Assembly (NCBI RefSeq): GCF_964340395.1 | Contig: NC_135569.1 | Location: forward strand, 10,351,540-10,415,539 | Direction: 5' to 3' | From: Glandiceps talaboti | Lineage: Eukaryota > Hemichordata > Enteropneusta > Spengelidae | DNA: 64,000 nt | Shown here: piece by piece, positions 1-13,053 of the stretch | How positions within the stretch are numbered: position 1 is the stretch's first letter | Layout of the letters: each line of letters begins with the position of its first letter | Notes under the pieces: generated by a model | Seen by the model: only the letters and a program-made list of their open reading frames with translations | Told to the model about the DNA's origin: nothing | Databases searched by the model: none | Made by a program: the position numbers and the translations under genes

Positions 1-199
1 CCATGATGATATATTTAGATTACCAATCTTCATGCACTTTCAAACTTATTTTTGACTCAATAACATTTGCGATTATTCAGTTACTTGTCTCATGATATTA
101 AATGAAGATAAATCAGCTAACATATTGTGTTTGATAAAGGTTTATCCAAGTTATTTGTGACTTAATGATATGTATAGAAAATATAATTTATTTTTATAT

Positions 200-2440
200 A
201 CGGTTGACATGAACCTCCTATCAAAACACTCGTACAGTGTGTGGATATAGACATGGTTGATAAAAACATCCTATCAAAATACTCGTACAGTGTGGATATA
301 GACATGGTTGATAAGAACCTCCTATCAAAACACTCGTACAGTGTGGATATAGACATGGTTGATAAGAACCTCCTATCAAAACACTCGTTGTACGGTGTGT
401 AGATATAGACATGGTTGATAAGTACCTCCTATCAAAATACTCGTACAGTGTAGATATAGACATGGTTGATAAGAACCTCCTATCAAAATACTCGTACAGT
501 GTTTAGATATAGACATGGTTGATAAGAACCTCCTATCAAAATACTCGTACAGTGTGGATATAGACATGGTTGATAAGACCCCCCCCCCAATCAAAATACT
601 CGTATGGTGTGTAGATATAGACATGGTTGACAAGAACCTCCTATCAAAACACTCGTACGGTGTGTAGATATAGACATGGTTGACAAGAACCTCCTATCAA
701 AACACTCGTACGGTGTGTATATATAGACATGGTTGATAAGAACCTCCTATCAAAATACTAGTACAGTGTGTGGATATAGACATGGTTCATAAGAATCTCC
801 TATCAAAATACTCGTACAGTGTGGATATAGACATGGTTGATAAGAACCTCCTATCAAAATACTTGTACAGTGTGGATATAGACATGGTTGATAAAAACAT
901 CCTATCAAAATACTCGTACAGTGTGGATATAGACATGGTTGATAAGAACCTCCTATCAAAATACTCGTACAGTGTGGATATAGACATGGCTGATAAGAAC
1001 CTCCTATCAAAATACTCGTACAGTGTGGATATAGACATGGTTGATAAGAACCTCCTATCAAAACACTCGTACAGTGTGGATATAGACATGGTTGATAAGA
1101 ACCTCCTATCAAAACACTCGTACAGTGTGGATATAGACATGGTTGATAAGACCCCCCCCCCCCAATCAAAATACTCGTATGGTGTGTAGATATAGACATG
1201 GTTGACAAGAACCTCCTATCAAAACACTCGTACAGTGTGTAGATATAGACATGGTTGATAAGAACCTCCTATCAAAATACTCGTACAGTGTGGATATAGA
1301 CATGGTTGATAAGAACCTCCTATCAAAACACTCGTACAGTGTTTAGATATAGACATGGTTGATAAGAACCTCCTGTCAAAACACTCGTACAGTGTGTAGA
1401 TATAGACATGGTTGATAAGAACCTCCTATCAAAATACTCGTACAGTGTGGATATAGACATGGTTGATAAGAACCTCCTATCAAAATACTCGTACAGTGTA
1501 GATATAGACATGGTTGATAAGAACCTATCAAAACACTCGTACAGTGTGTAGATATAGACATGGTTGATAAGAACCTCCTATCAAAATACTCGTACAGTGT
1601 GGATATAGACATGGTTGATAAGAACCTCCTATCAAAATACTCGTACAGTGTGGATATAGACATGGTTGATAAGAACCTCCCATCAAAATACTCGTACAGT
1701 GTGGATATTGACATGGTTGATAAGAACCTCCCATCAAAATACTTGTATGGTGTGTAGATATAGACATGGTTGATAAGACCCCCCCCCCCAATCAAAATAC
1801 TCGTATGGTGTGTAGATATAGACATGGTTGATAAAAACATCCTATCAAAATACTCGTACAGTGTGGATATAGACATGGTTGATAAGAACCTCCTATCAAA
1901 ATACTCGTACAGTGTTTAGATATAGACATGGTTGATAAGAACCTCCTATCAAAATACTCGTACAGTGTAGATATAGACATGGTTGATAAGAACCTCCTAT
2001 CAAAATACTCGTACAGTGTTTAGATATAGACATGGTTGATAAGAACCTCCTATCAAAATACTCGTACAGTGTAGATATAGACATGGTTGATAAGAACCTA
2101 TCAAAATACTCGTATGGTGTGTAGATATAGACATGGTTGATAAAAACATCCTATCAAAATACTCGTACAGTGTGTGGATATATACATGGTTGATAAGAAC
2201 CTCCTATCAAAATACTCGTATGGTGTGTAGATATAGACATGGTTGACAAGAACCTCCTATCACAACACTAGTACAGTGTGGATATAGACATGGTTGATAA
2301 GTACCTCCTATCAAAATACTCGTACAGTGTGGATATAGACATGGTTGATAAGTACCTCCTATCAAAATACTCGTACAGTGTGGATATTGACATGGTTGAT
2401 AAGAACCTCCCATCAAAATACTTGTATGGTGTGTAGATAT
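200..2440. repeat. 51-bp minisatellite array (about 43 units)
   Basis: Head-to-tail units of about 51 bp share the core GATATAGACATGGTTGATAA, followed by an AACCTCCTATCAAAA block and a CTCGTACAGTGTG block. Length variants of 47-54 bp arise at the GTGTG(G/TAG/TTAG) joint. A distinctive variant replaces AACCTCCTATC with a run of about 10 C; it occurs near 578, 1151 and 1779 and suggests an older higher-order duplication of about 0.6 kb. Because 51 is divisible by 3, open frames of up to 139 codons (plus) and 166 codons (minus) run through it. They are periodic every 17 residues and I regard them as by-products of the repeat. Confidence 0.95.
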
Positions 2441-3844
2441 GGAATTTGAAAATACAGCATTGACAATATTTATTTGATAGTATAAAATTTAGAAACAGGA
2501 TGTTTCAACGCATCCCCTCAATTCCAAAATCGGAGTATGATATAGCCTGAAGGTATTTTTTGATATTTGTGTAATCAACACATAATTGTTATCCCATTCA
2601 ATTTTTTATCTAATAACCACACTTTAGCACTGAATTTGATCCAGTCCCATTGAAAAGACATAATAGAAGCTTTATCCCAATCGTAGTTATTATATTGTTG
2701 TTTTCTGATATTTCTCAGTGTTGGATTTCTCTCAAGTGTCTCTGGTTTAATGAATTGCCAGTGTCGTCATTATCTATCTAATTGAAATGAGTTCAATAAC
2801 TCTGAATGATGTTTTCGACTCCTGACAACTACATACTAGGTATCAATAATATCAATGCGTGGGTTGCTTAAAGGTGAGTGCACTGACATTATAGACACAT
2901 TGAACGTTTTCTTCTTCTTGTTCAGAAATGTGTGTCTAAATAAATAAAAATTACACACGCCACGAGGCTATGCGATAGTTTCCTTGTTCTTTGAAGGAAA
3001 AGTCAAGTAAGGCTTTTATGTGTTTAGTACACTTGTATTGATTAATGCTATCAATTCGAATGGAATCCTGGGAAAGAAAATAATTTAGAGGCTACTCTAC
3101 TTGACACGTGTTCAGCCATTTTGTGATTTCCTGCAAGGGCCCATGGGAAAACCTTTGATGATGACATCACAAATACCCTAGTGTCTTTTTCTTGAAAGTA
3201 CAAAGACTAACAAATACGTATGAAACGATGTCGCATTCTTTGAATGTCTGAGACAGAAACATGACAAGTGCAGAAAGCTACTCAACGTAAACAAGACTTC
3301 CTTATCAATTACATTTCCGTGTGATCGTCCTAAACAATAAAGTGGCAATTCAACATTGCATGAAGGTAAAAAGGAAAATGGTGTCCATGTGGAAGTTTCA
3401 TGTAAACATGTTTACCGGCTAATGGGATTCTTCTTGTTCTAAAGGGCAAATATGAGAGTACGTTTCAAGTAATGCACTTTAATATCAAATGTCATCATTT
3501 TATCATGACAAAAGTGTGCGGTTAACGTGTCATTTTTGTTGTAGTATTGTCAATTAGTGTAACAGTTAGTGAAAACGCAGGAAATATTTAGGAATATTCA
3601 ATTTATCATTTCGCTGTTAAATGGTCAAAATGATATTCTTTTTGTTCTCAATGCAAGTATTAAACGTATATGTCATCATTTTAGCATGACGAAAGGTTAC
3701 TGCTAACATAACATTTGTTGTTATGATAGTTTTGTCAATTAGAGTTAGTTTAAATGCAGGAAATTTTAGTAATATTCAATTTATTATTTCCCTGCTAAAT
3801 GGGCACAATAATTCACATTTAGGCAAAAATAAAAAACAACAATG
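2441..3844. other. Intergenic, no gene seen; contains a diverged tandem duplication
   Basis: No exon-like segment is supported here. About 3470-3640 and 3655-3810 are two diverged copies of one segment of roughly 180 bp. Each has ATGTCATCATTTTA near its start and ends with a TTCAATTTATYATTTC block and a CTGYTAAATGG block. Confidence 0.5.
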
Positions 3845-4270
3845 TTTGCTTCCGGTAAAATGACTTCAGAAGATATGGTAGGTAGATCCGGGTTTCATTT
3901 TGTTATACATTTATTTTTAATTACTTCAACCCAAAGACAAGATACTCGTTGGTCACAATACTTCAAAAACAGTTGATGAGGTGTAAAAGAATTAAATGAA
4001 GACACATGAGAATGATTCAGACTTAGGCAAACACAATATGCAGACTGTGCTGTTATAGGCTGAAATAACAACGTTTCTCTCTGGAATGTGATTTTTAAAA
4101 AGTAAGCAAAGATACTTTGGCAAGAAAATCTACAGGGCAAGAGATTGAAGTAAATGGACATAATGTTACCTTATTGCATGAAACAAGTGTTTAGGGTGGG
4201 CGGCTTAAAACTAGGTCGGTTGGGTTATTGGAAACACAATTTTTATTTTATTTGGCCTTATGCTCGCTTA
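3845..4270. mobile_element. Dispersed element, family 1 (copy A)
   Basis: This segment is closely similar, in the same orientation, to 11650-12080. Both contain ACCCAAAGACAAGATACTCG, GCAAACACAATATGCAGACT and TTTCTCTCTGGAATGTG blocks. The ends carry GGTAGGTAG-type sequence on the left and a GGTCGGT..TTATTGG..TTTGGCCT sequence on the right. These resemble the terminal motif (TTCCGGTTACCCGACC) seen at 8700, 19012 and 41585. The open frame across it is shared by both copies but has no recognisable domain. It is probably a non-autonomous DNA transposon; the superfamily is not assigned. Confidence 0.6.
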
Positions 4271-4441
4271 CCTGACATTGTTGAAGGTTATAGACGATCA
4301 ATGGAGGTAGAGAGTAATGAAAGAGAGAGTTTGTTTACAACAATTCAGCTCCTAAGCCTCTTCTCACAGGCTTTTCATGATATATGGCTGAAGTTTACTC
4401 AACCCGATCTCGCCACGCATTCAGTTCAGCCACGGACTTAT

Positions 4442-4692
4442 AGCAAGGCAACAGCCCTTTAAAATTATTCAACTTCTTGGGTCCAGCATACAATCCGTTG
4501 TAAGCGTACAGATTAAAGTATTTACATAGCAACCTCTATCCTACCAGGTCCCCAATTATATAACTGGGTTGACGAGCATAATTGTGATTCAAGTTTTATT
4601 CAAGGCTAGGACTTCAGCATTCAGAAAAAAAGACGACAGAAGTTCGGCTTGAACCTGCAACCTGTCACCTACATATTCCAAGCAGCCATTGT
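4442..4692 (-). mobile_element. tRNA-derived SINE-like copy, 5'-degraded
   Basis: It matches the minus-strand sense of the family best seen at 32312-32652, with shared blocks such as GCATACAATCC, CTATCCTACCAGGTCCCCAA and GAACCTGCAACCTGT. The promoter-like head lies at the high-coordinate end and the tail at the low end is truncated. Confidence 0.55.
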
Positions 4693-5343
4693 ACTTTATT
4701 TTGTTTTTATTATTGTGTAAGTTTGACTTGTCTATGATGAAGTGAAATAAATGAAATAAAAATAAAAAAATAACCGAAGGGGTGTCTTTTCTCCCGGCCA
4801 TTTCAGCTATTAACACAATATTCAAAGTAAGCAATCCTGCATTGAGTCACATTAAATCAAAAGTACTCATTTAACATAACATGTGTCAAAATCAAACTGG
4901 TATGAAATTAAAAATTTCACTAAAAACGCTGATTTTTGCAAACTTTTACGATGTAATGTTTATAAATTGTATAATTTTTTATGATGCAAAGTTCTATAAA
5001 GTGTATAGGCATATTATACACGTACATATTTTGAGTACACTCACAAACTCTGTCATTCTAATTTGAAAGCACATTAGATTCATTGACAGCCCCTCTCCCC
5101 AGAGAGTTGTAGGTATTCACAAAAGGTTAAGCTATGAATGTCATCAGGAAAAATGCAGCTCCGAGTAGGTGCGAAGAGTGTTACCTATCCTGCTAATTAA
5201 CACATTTTCCTTCTCCGATAGTTCTCCACAAAATCATATTGGAATGAAATAAATTACCTTAACTATATCAAGGTCAGACATAGGGCAATCATTTAAATTC
5301 TATCAATGCCCGTTAGGAGAGTATGTTATGGTTATATTTTTGC
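4693..5343. other. Intergenic, nothing recognised
   Basis: AT-rich sequence. Short open frames have no domain, splice context or codon pattern that supports a gene. Confidence 0.4.
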
Positions 5344-5490
<147 letters not shown>

Positions 5491-6251
5491 ATAATTAATT
5501 ACAAATGAAACCCGTTCAAATATATTTTGACGTTATGGTTAAAACTAAATTTACAAAAATTAGTCGTTGATTAAAATTCTGAATTCATTCAAAGCTGCAC
5601 TAGCTGCAACGGGAACGTTTTAAAAAATGTACATAATTTATACTTGTAATATCGTACACCGTGAACAGTTTCGCATCACTTGTGGATAAACGTATTTTGT
5701 AGCTACATACACGATAAATCGAATCAAATTGATTTTGGGTCCACACCAAACAATCAGCACCCTCAACGGTGATCACGATTTTAACCTGTTTATGTACTGC
5801 TTATGGATAATATCGACCACTGGTTAACATGTACAATGTCTAATTATTGGTATTAACAATTTTCAGTGAATATATTGTGGATGTCTGGTCAAAAAATAAC
5901 ACTCCAATTACACCGGTACAGTTTTAATATGGTGACAGATTCACAACTAATCTTCCTCTCAAGATTTTTTCTTGCCACTACACTACCTACTTAATATTGA
6001 TGACAATTGACAGATACAAGTTTGTCCGAAATAATTGACAAAGTTTTAGTGAATATATCTGAATATATATGAAAATAAATATCCCAGTCGCAGCTAGAGT
6101 AGATTTAACAAAATTTAACATGTGAAGTATTTGATAAGAATTGCTTGCGACTGAAGAAAAAGTCATTTGTTAACGTACTACATTTTGCTGGCTAAGAATA
6201 ATGTTTTCGTGTTGCTATACACTTCCATGAAGCAGTGAAGGTCTTTATTCC
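5491..6251. other. Intergenic, nothing recognised
   Basis: AT-rich sequence without a supported exon, repeat unit or inverted repeat on inspection. Confidence 0.4.
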
Positions 6252-6320
6252 ATGATAATGGAAAATGAGAGGTCTTTGATGCTCACTCGTATTGAAGAAC
6301 CGCTAGAGGACGCTGTGAAG
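6252..6320 (+). CDS. Possible first coding exon of an unidentified gene
   Basis: An ATG-initiated segment reads MIMENERSLMLTRIEEPLED and ends AVK, immediately before a GTATAT donor at 6321 (AAG|GT), in phase 0. Its mixed, charged composition contrasts with the low-complexity frames around it. The phase is compatible with the exon-like segment at 9168-9238, which starts in phase 0. I do not recognise the product and found no third exon, so this is a tentative call. It could be a chance open frame. Confidence 0.25.
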
Positions 6321-6486
6321 GTATATCCTCACTCCCACGACTGCATATCAATCCATGGCACATACAAGGACATAGGTTCAGTTTATGGCAATTCTGCTAT
6401 ATGGGTGGGGAGGGGGTTCCTGTTTCATAAACTTTCTGTAGTTTTGTCATGTGTTATTGTACTGTGGACGAGTTCTGTTTAAATAG

Positions 6487-6544
6487 TTCCAGACGTGTAA
6501 GTCCTTGCATAAAACGTAAAAAGGCCATATTACAATAATGTATG

Positions 6545-6635
<91 letters not shown>

Positions 6636-6815
6636 GTATAATTGCGTATAACACCATGTAACAAGTCTCTGCATAAGACGTAAAAGGGTACATTTGTGTA
6701 CATAGTCATATAACAACTCTCTGCATAAGACGTAAAATGGTATAATTGCGTCTAACCTTATATAACAAGTCTCTGCATAAGACGTAAAAGGGTACTTTTA
6801 TGTATACAGTCATGT
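6487..6815. repeat. ~63-bp tandem repeat interrupted by (TA)n
   Basis: The block TCTGCATAAGACGTAAAA (or GTCCTTGCATAAAACGTAAAA) recurs about four times. It alternates with GGTATAATTGCGT and GGTACATTTRTGTA segments. A (TA)n tract at 6549-6632 sits inside the first unit. Confidence 0.8.
6549..6632. repeat. (TA)n microsatellite
   Basis: Pure alternating TA of about 84 bp, preceded by TATG repeats. Confidence 0.97.
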
Positions 6816-7044
6816 AAAACAGTGTTTGCATATTATGTTTGCCCTAATTGACTTTCTATTCCTATGTTACTTTCATAGTAGACAACGTTTTAGTTGAGTA
6901 TACTAATAAATGCTCCATTTGAAATTAAATGAAAATAATTCATTTTTTATTTGGTTAGTAACGAGTGTGATTACAGGTGTTTCAAATGCTCCCCTGTTAT
7001 CTGCCCCCTCTCTCCAGTGTGTGTACATGTGTGTATATATATAT

Positions 7045-7108
7045 ATGTCTGTCTGTCTGTCTGTCTGTATGTCTGTCTGTCTCTGTCTCTATCTATGTCT
7101 CTCTGTCT

Positions 7109-7203
<95 letters not shown>
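7045..7203. repeat. Compound (GTCT)n / (CT)n microsatellite
   Basis: GTCT repeats to about 7110 grade into a CT tract of more than 90 bp. Ser-Leu and Arg-Glu open frames on the two strands are repeat artefacts. Confidence 0.97.
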
Positions 7204-7207
<4 letters not shown>

Positions 7208-7606
7208 TGTTTGTGTGTGTGATTCTTCAAACAGAACCTGTCGGTATACTATCAACGTATGCGTACTCCGTTGTTAGTGAAATACAATATGTAAGCTTAT
7301 ACATTTAAAAAACATGTTTTCATTGTATGCATAAGAAATTGTAATAAGAATATACCATGCATATAGGCCATTACTTGATGAAAATGTACAACCAGGAAGG
7401 AAATAGCTAATTCAAATAAAGAAATGCTTCAGTAGGTGCTATGGTAACGGTAACGAATGCAATTTCACGGTTCCACGCTTTCGCATCGTTTTTTTTCCAC
7501 AACTGCTGACGTTTTCCTCGAAACGTCTGTCTGAACTATTACTTACTGGACGAATTGTTATTTTCAAATTTCCACTTAAAAGTATTATTTTTTTGTACCA
7601 TTGAGT

Positions 7607-7870
7607 CACAGTCACTTGTAAACTAATATTCCATTCCAGGATGGTGATATTTTAGTCTAGGATGATCATAATACAAAATAATGATGTTATTATAGGTATT
7701 TACGATATTCAAAAAATCCCGTTACGGGTCGCTGTTTCGGATAAGAAACAGTGACCCGTAACGGTACCGTATCGTAGATGCATATAATAACGTAATTATT
7801 TTGTATTACCATCATCCTAGACTAGAATATCACCATCCTGGAATGGAATATTAGTTCACAAGTGACTGTG
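7607..7870. mobile_element. 264-bp foldback (palindromic) element
   Basis: The whole segment is one imperfect palindrome. The left end CACAGTCACTTGT pairs with ACAAGTGACTGTG on the right. The inner arms TTAGTCTAGGATGAT and ATCATCCTAGACTAG pair as well, and the centre GTTACGGGTCGCTGTTTC / GAAACAGTGACCCGTAAC leaves a loop of only a few bases near 7739. The flanks (GGTTCCACGCTTTCGCATCG at about 7469 and 7871) form a direct duplication of roughly 100 bp around the element. Confidence 0.85.
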
Positions 7871-8234
7871 GTTCCACGCTTTCGCATCGTTTTCCCACAA
7901 CTGCTGACGTTTTCAAACGCTGAAACAGCTATAAACACATCAATATTCCTCGAAACGTCTGTCTGAACAATTACTTTCTGTACGAATAGTTATTTCCAAA
8001 TTTCGACATACAAGTATTATTTTTATACCACTGAGTACATGTACATTTAGAAGCTTCAGTCACTCATTGACTCTATTGAATGATCGCCATAACAACTGTT
8101 CAGGTAAGAGACTAGGTTTTCTAGCATGTTCCGCCGCGGACCCTACACCATAGTTGCATGCATGACTGTTGAAATTGTTTTAACAACTATACGTAATAAA
8201 TAAGCCCAGAGTTATGCTGTAAGCAACTCATGCT

Positions 8235-8530
8235 ACGGGGTGGGGTACTCCTCAAATTTCAAACGGGACCCCATGTTCAAAATACCTACCCAATACATAA
8301 TCCCATTATTAGGGATTTCCAGTCACAAAATAACACCCGTTCAATTACCTCTATTCTGATGCTATGAAGGTATTTATATTTCTGGAGATGTTACCCATGC
8401 TATCGACCCATGGTAAGGGATTTTTTTCAGATGAAAAGTCGATCATATTCGGGGATTCTTTCGCGTGACCCATTTAGGCGGCATACATCCATATACCTTT
8501 GAGGGAATATCCCTTGGGATGCTACTACAT
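8235..8530. repeat. Probable dispersed repeat, unclassified
   Basis: The segment from GGTGGGGTACTCC to GGGAATATCCCTTGGGATGC has a non-unique, transposon-like look (ACGGGACCCCATGTTC, GGGATTTCCAGTCACAAAAT). It contains no coding segment, and no second copy is present in the window. Confidence 0.35.
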
Positions 8531-8567
8531 ACTTCTTAATTGAAGCCATAACTTTCATACCACTGCG

Positions 8568-8681
8568 ACCACAGTCACTTGTGAACGAATATTTCATTCA
8601 AGGATGGTGATATATTCTAGTCTAGGATGATCATAATACAAAATAATGTATTAGTTCACAAGTGACTGTGACTGTGACAAA
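8568..8681. mobile_element. Internally deleted copy of the 7607 foldback element
   Basis: CACAGTCACTTGTGAACGAA and the inner block TAGTCTAGGATGATCATAAT match the left arm at 7607. The sequence then jumps directly to the right end TTAGTTCACAAGTGACTGTG, so the central palindrome is missing. Confidence 0.75.
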
Positions 8682-8699
8682 TGGTTTAATCACGTGTCA

Positions 8700-8795
8700 C
8701 TAGGCCAAAATAAAAAAAAATGTATCTTTCCGATAACCCGACCCACCCCAGTTTAAATGTCCGACCCTAAACATTTTTAAACATTTGAAATAAAA
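8700..8795. mobile_element. Terminal fragment of a family-1-like element
   Basis: TAGGCCAAAATAAAAAAAAA, then CCGATAACCCGACCCACCCC and CCGACCCTAAACATTTTTAA, matches the terminal motif of the elements at 19012 and 41585. Confidence 0.5.
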
Positions 8796-9167
8796 AGGTA
8801 AGACCTGAAATTCTTTGTCTTCTTGACCTTCATGCACGTCTGTTTTCTTTCCCAGGTGATGTCTGTGCATATTTCATCACACTATCACACAAAGGGTATT
8901 CTGACCGACATTTTGTTTGTTTAATTTCATTTGTCGATTTCAATCGATATATGATGTATACTTCATCAATATTTCAAAGAAAACGATAGGCCTAATTAGT
9001 TTTTTAGATTGTACATTGTAGTTGGACGATCGAGCGGTCATAGCTCGCATGCCTCACACCATTGTAGAGTGGAAACCCTAGACACCCATGACTGTATGTA
9101 ATCTCAGGATATCAGGAGTTATTTCAATTGGAAAAAAAACATATCTTCAAAAATACCTTTTTTGCAG

Positions 9168-9238
9168 GTTTATAAATTACCAACGATTGTTCAAGAGGTT
9201 GAAAGAAATGGACGTACAAAAGACATGTGTTGCAATAG
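9168..9238 (+). CDS. Possible internal exon of an unidentified gene
   Basis: The segment is preceded by a strong acceptor (CCTTTTTTGCAG) and followed by a consensus donor (AATAG|GTAAGTG). Phase 0 reading gives VYKLPTIVQEVERNGRTKDM followed by CCN and two bases of the next codon. An upstream exon ending in phase 0 could be 6252-6320; an alternative is a short ATG-started segment ending at the CAG|GTAAGA site near 8104. I do not recognise the protein and no exon accepting its phase-2 end was found before 13 kb. The Ly6 exon at 13054 has an incompatible phase. Confidence 0.35.
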
Positions 9239-9310
9239 GTAAGTGAATACTAAATTAACTAATTCCCATTTCTTGGACTGCATATCCGCTCTATTTGGAA
9301 TCGTGATCGA

Positions 9311-9676
9311 TGGGTGAATGATTAGAGTGGTCGGTTTGGAATCTGCAGGTTGTAGGTTTGCGCCCCATTTCTGCAGTTTGCTTTTGAGTGGTTAACTGAG
9401 TCCTTGGGCAAAATGTGAACCACGATTGTGCCTCAGTCAACCCAGCTGTATAATTTGGGACTTGGGGACCTTGTAGGATAGAGGTTGCACTCGGAATATG
9501 CCTTACAGACTGTAATCCTATGCGCTCAAAGAGACTGCAATGGATTGTATGCTCCCCAGGGAAGTATAAAGGGCCGTTGTAGCGCTATATAGATCAGTGC
9601 CAGGGGTAATAATTGTAAAGCTCTTAGAGCACACAGTGGGAAAGTGATATACAAAAACCAACACTATTATTGATGT
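9311..9676 (+). mobile_element. tRNA-derived SINE-like copy
   Basis: The head (TGAATGATTAGAGTGGTCGG, then GGTTGTAGGTTTGCGCCCC) resembles a degenerate RNA polymerase III A box and B box. The body matches 32312-32652 in reverse complement (CCCAGCTGTATAATTTGGGA, GGATTGTATGCTCCCCAGGG). The 3' end has the AGCGCTATATAGAT / GAGCACACAGTG motif and an ATTATT tail. Such tails are known in widespread metazoan SINE families; the exact family is not assigned. Confidence 0.65.
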
Positions 9677-9827
9677 ACATCAACATCTCCTGACGAGTGA
9701 TTTACTCACGAAACAGGCTTGTAGAGACGAAAAACCCGACTTGATTTTCTTCTACCCTCAACATATACTCCGCTCTGCGTGCAGACGTATCGAGCACTGT
9801 GCTACGGATAAATCTTACCACTGACTT

Positions 9828-11055
<1,228 letters not shown>

Positions 11056-11190
11056 GACAGCGACCAGCTGCAGCGACTTGAAAACTGCGACCAGCGACTT
11101 GCAACTGCGATCTGCGACTTGAAAACTGTGGCCTGCGACTTGCGACTTGCAACTGCCACCTGCGACTTGAAAACTGCGACCTGCGACATT
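11056..11190. repeat. Short GCGACTTG-type minisatellite
   Basis: Variants of GCGACTTGAAAACTGCGACC and GCGACTTGCAACTGC alternate about six times. The reading frames on both strands that cross it are periodic and not considered genes. Confidence 0.85.
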
Positions 11191-11278
11191 TGTCAGTCTC
11201 GATGGCGGTTCATTAGAATCTAAAGTTTTATCGTAATACTAGAGATTCGGATATTTTAAGGGCGAGTCCGTCAGTTGG

Positions 11279-11345
11279 AATATACCATATTGCAGCCATC
11301 GTACGCGTCCGATTACCATATTGCAGCCATCGTACGCGTCCGATA
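11279..11345. repeat. 31-bp direct repeat, two copies
   Basis: TACCATATTGCAGCCATCGT continuing ACGCGTCCGAT occurs twice in direct succession. Confidence 0.9.
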
Positions 11346-11649
11346 ACGTTGTCGGTACAATTCTTTATAACGTGCACCTACCTAAATACCACTATATAGT
11401 GGTCTGAGTATGCATGCAGACAATGGCGAGTTTACCTTGAAAATGATTGGTAGAAAAAAATCAATGGTCGAAGTATGACATATATTATTACTACTTTACG
11501 GCCCTTGTTTGAAAGTTTTTACGGTTTATGAAAATAGAAGGAAGCGATTACGATTAACAAAAATAAGAGCTTACCTCAGGCCGTCGTACCCTTTTTAGAA
11601 TGAACCGAGTAGAGGTTGCGCCGCTGTGGATAACAAAGACGAAAACAAA

Positions 11650-12080
11650 ATGTTTAAAAAATGTTTCTTTCCGATATTAGACATGACTTCAGAAAATAGG
11701 GTAGGTAGGTCGGAATTTTATTTTATTGTACATTTTATTCCGTTACTTCGACCCAAAGACAAGATACTCGTTCGTCACAATATTTCCATAACAGTTGATG
11801 ACGTGTAAAAGAAGTAAATGAAGACAATTTTATGTGATTCAGAAGTAGGCAAACACAATATGCAGACTGTGCTGTTATAGGCTGAAATGACATCGTTTCT
11901 CTCTGGAATGTGATTTTAATAAAAGTAACCAAAGGTACTTTGGCAAGAAAATCTACAGTGTCTATTGAAATAGAAGTAAATTGTCATAATTTTTTGCATG
12001 TAACAACTGTTTAGGGTCAGCGGTTGAAAACTAGGGTCGGTCGGATTATCGCAAACACACTATTTTTTAATTTGGCCTGA
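11650..12080. mobile_element. Dispersed element, family 1 (copy B)
   Basis: It is co-linear with 3845-4270: ACCCAAAGACAAGATACTCG, GCAAACACAATATGCAGACT, the TTTCTCTCTGGAATGTG block and the GGTCGGTCGGATTATC right end. The left side shows GTAGGTAGGTCGG. It carries no transposase motif and is probably a non-autonomous copy. Confidence 0.6.
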
Positions 12081-13020
12081 TGATATATTTTTTAAAAGCA
12101 ATATTCAATCTATAAAATGTCATCATCATTTTATGAAATTATTGTTGAAATATAATACATTTCTAACTTGTAGTCCTGTGCTAGAAAACACGATAGAGTC
12201 AGTGTACGGAGCTGTGACTGAGGTTGCTTTATAGTCTCTACGTAGTATGGTTTTTAATTCCACTGACATTGAGCACGATTGGCAACAGTGTGCATGCTGG
12301 AAAGACAAACGGCAAAAAAGTGTTCCCAACCTTATGCCTATTAAAGACGTTACAAAGAGACAACTAGTCCTGCCTGCACATATCGAGTAAATCGCTGACA
12401 CCCGACGCTAACAATTAATGTAAGAGGCAATGTCAGGATCGAGTCCAGACTTACGCCGCCGTTTGCAAGCAGGACTATAGACTCGGAGACAACTGAGGGT
12501 AAAAATTATTTACATAATGAACACATGTACCTCATTTTACTACTGTGGGAATAACAGGTGGCTAGCATTCTCCATCATCCAACTCTGCTTTGGCGGTCTT
12601 GCATGGACGTCGTGTGTTGCGTACCGTACTTTAACATTGTACACATAAGTCTGTAACGTAAACATATTCGTACTAGATATTTTGAATTTAAGTTCTTAAA
12701 CGTATGACCCAAAGACCTAAACGTGGCAAATGAACCGTACATGGCTTGTTCATACATACATGTTGGTGGTATAGGCCGGCCACAGCGAAACACAACATCT
12801 CAATATTTGCGCTGTTCTCTCTGGCAATAATGTCGTCTGCTGCCAAATATTTAAATGAAGTGAAATCGCGCGCGTCAGTATGATCATCCTCGTTCGGCGA
12901 TTTAGTTATTCATTTTGTTCATTATCTCTCTCTTCCCCACCCCCACCCCCATCCCCTACCCCGATCCTATCCCAGGCTTATCCTGTAAACTGAACATATT
13001 AAATGATATCTGAACAGATA
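12081..13020. other. Upstream of the Ly6-like gene; first exon not located
   Basis: This stretch should hold or lie near the 5' part of the Ly6-like gene, but no ATG exon with a signal-peptide-like reading and a phase-1 donor could be supported. A C-rich tract (CCCCACCCCCACCCCC) lies near 12940. Confidence 0.35.
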
Positions 13021-13053
13021 TTATGGTATTTTTAATCCCTTTTCCTTTTGCAG

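Noticed and set aside
770-1189. 139-codon plus-strand frame and overlapping minus-strand frames in the 51-bp array
   Set aside because: They are periodic every 17 residues, open on both strands and shifted by unit-length variants; explained by the repeat alone.
3895-4161. Minus-strand frame similar to one at 11735-11932
   Set aside because: The similarity is explained by two copies of the same dispersed element; no protein domain or splice context.
4154-4462. 102-codon plus-strand frame
   Set aside because: It runs across the junction of a family-1 element and a SINE-like copy; no domain.
6971-7255. Arg-Glu and Ser-Leu rich frames
   Set aside because: Translation of a (CT)n tract.
11578-11626. 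Minus-strand segment flanked by TTATCCACAG and GAG|GTAAGC
   Set aside because: It has acceptable splice signals and a short open frame, but is only 49 nt and borders a transposon copy, with no neighbouring exon to join.
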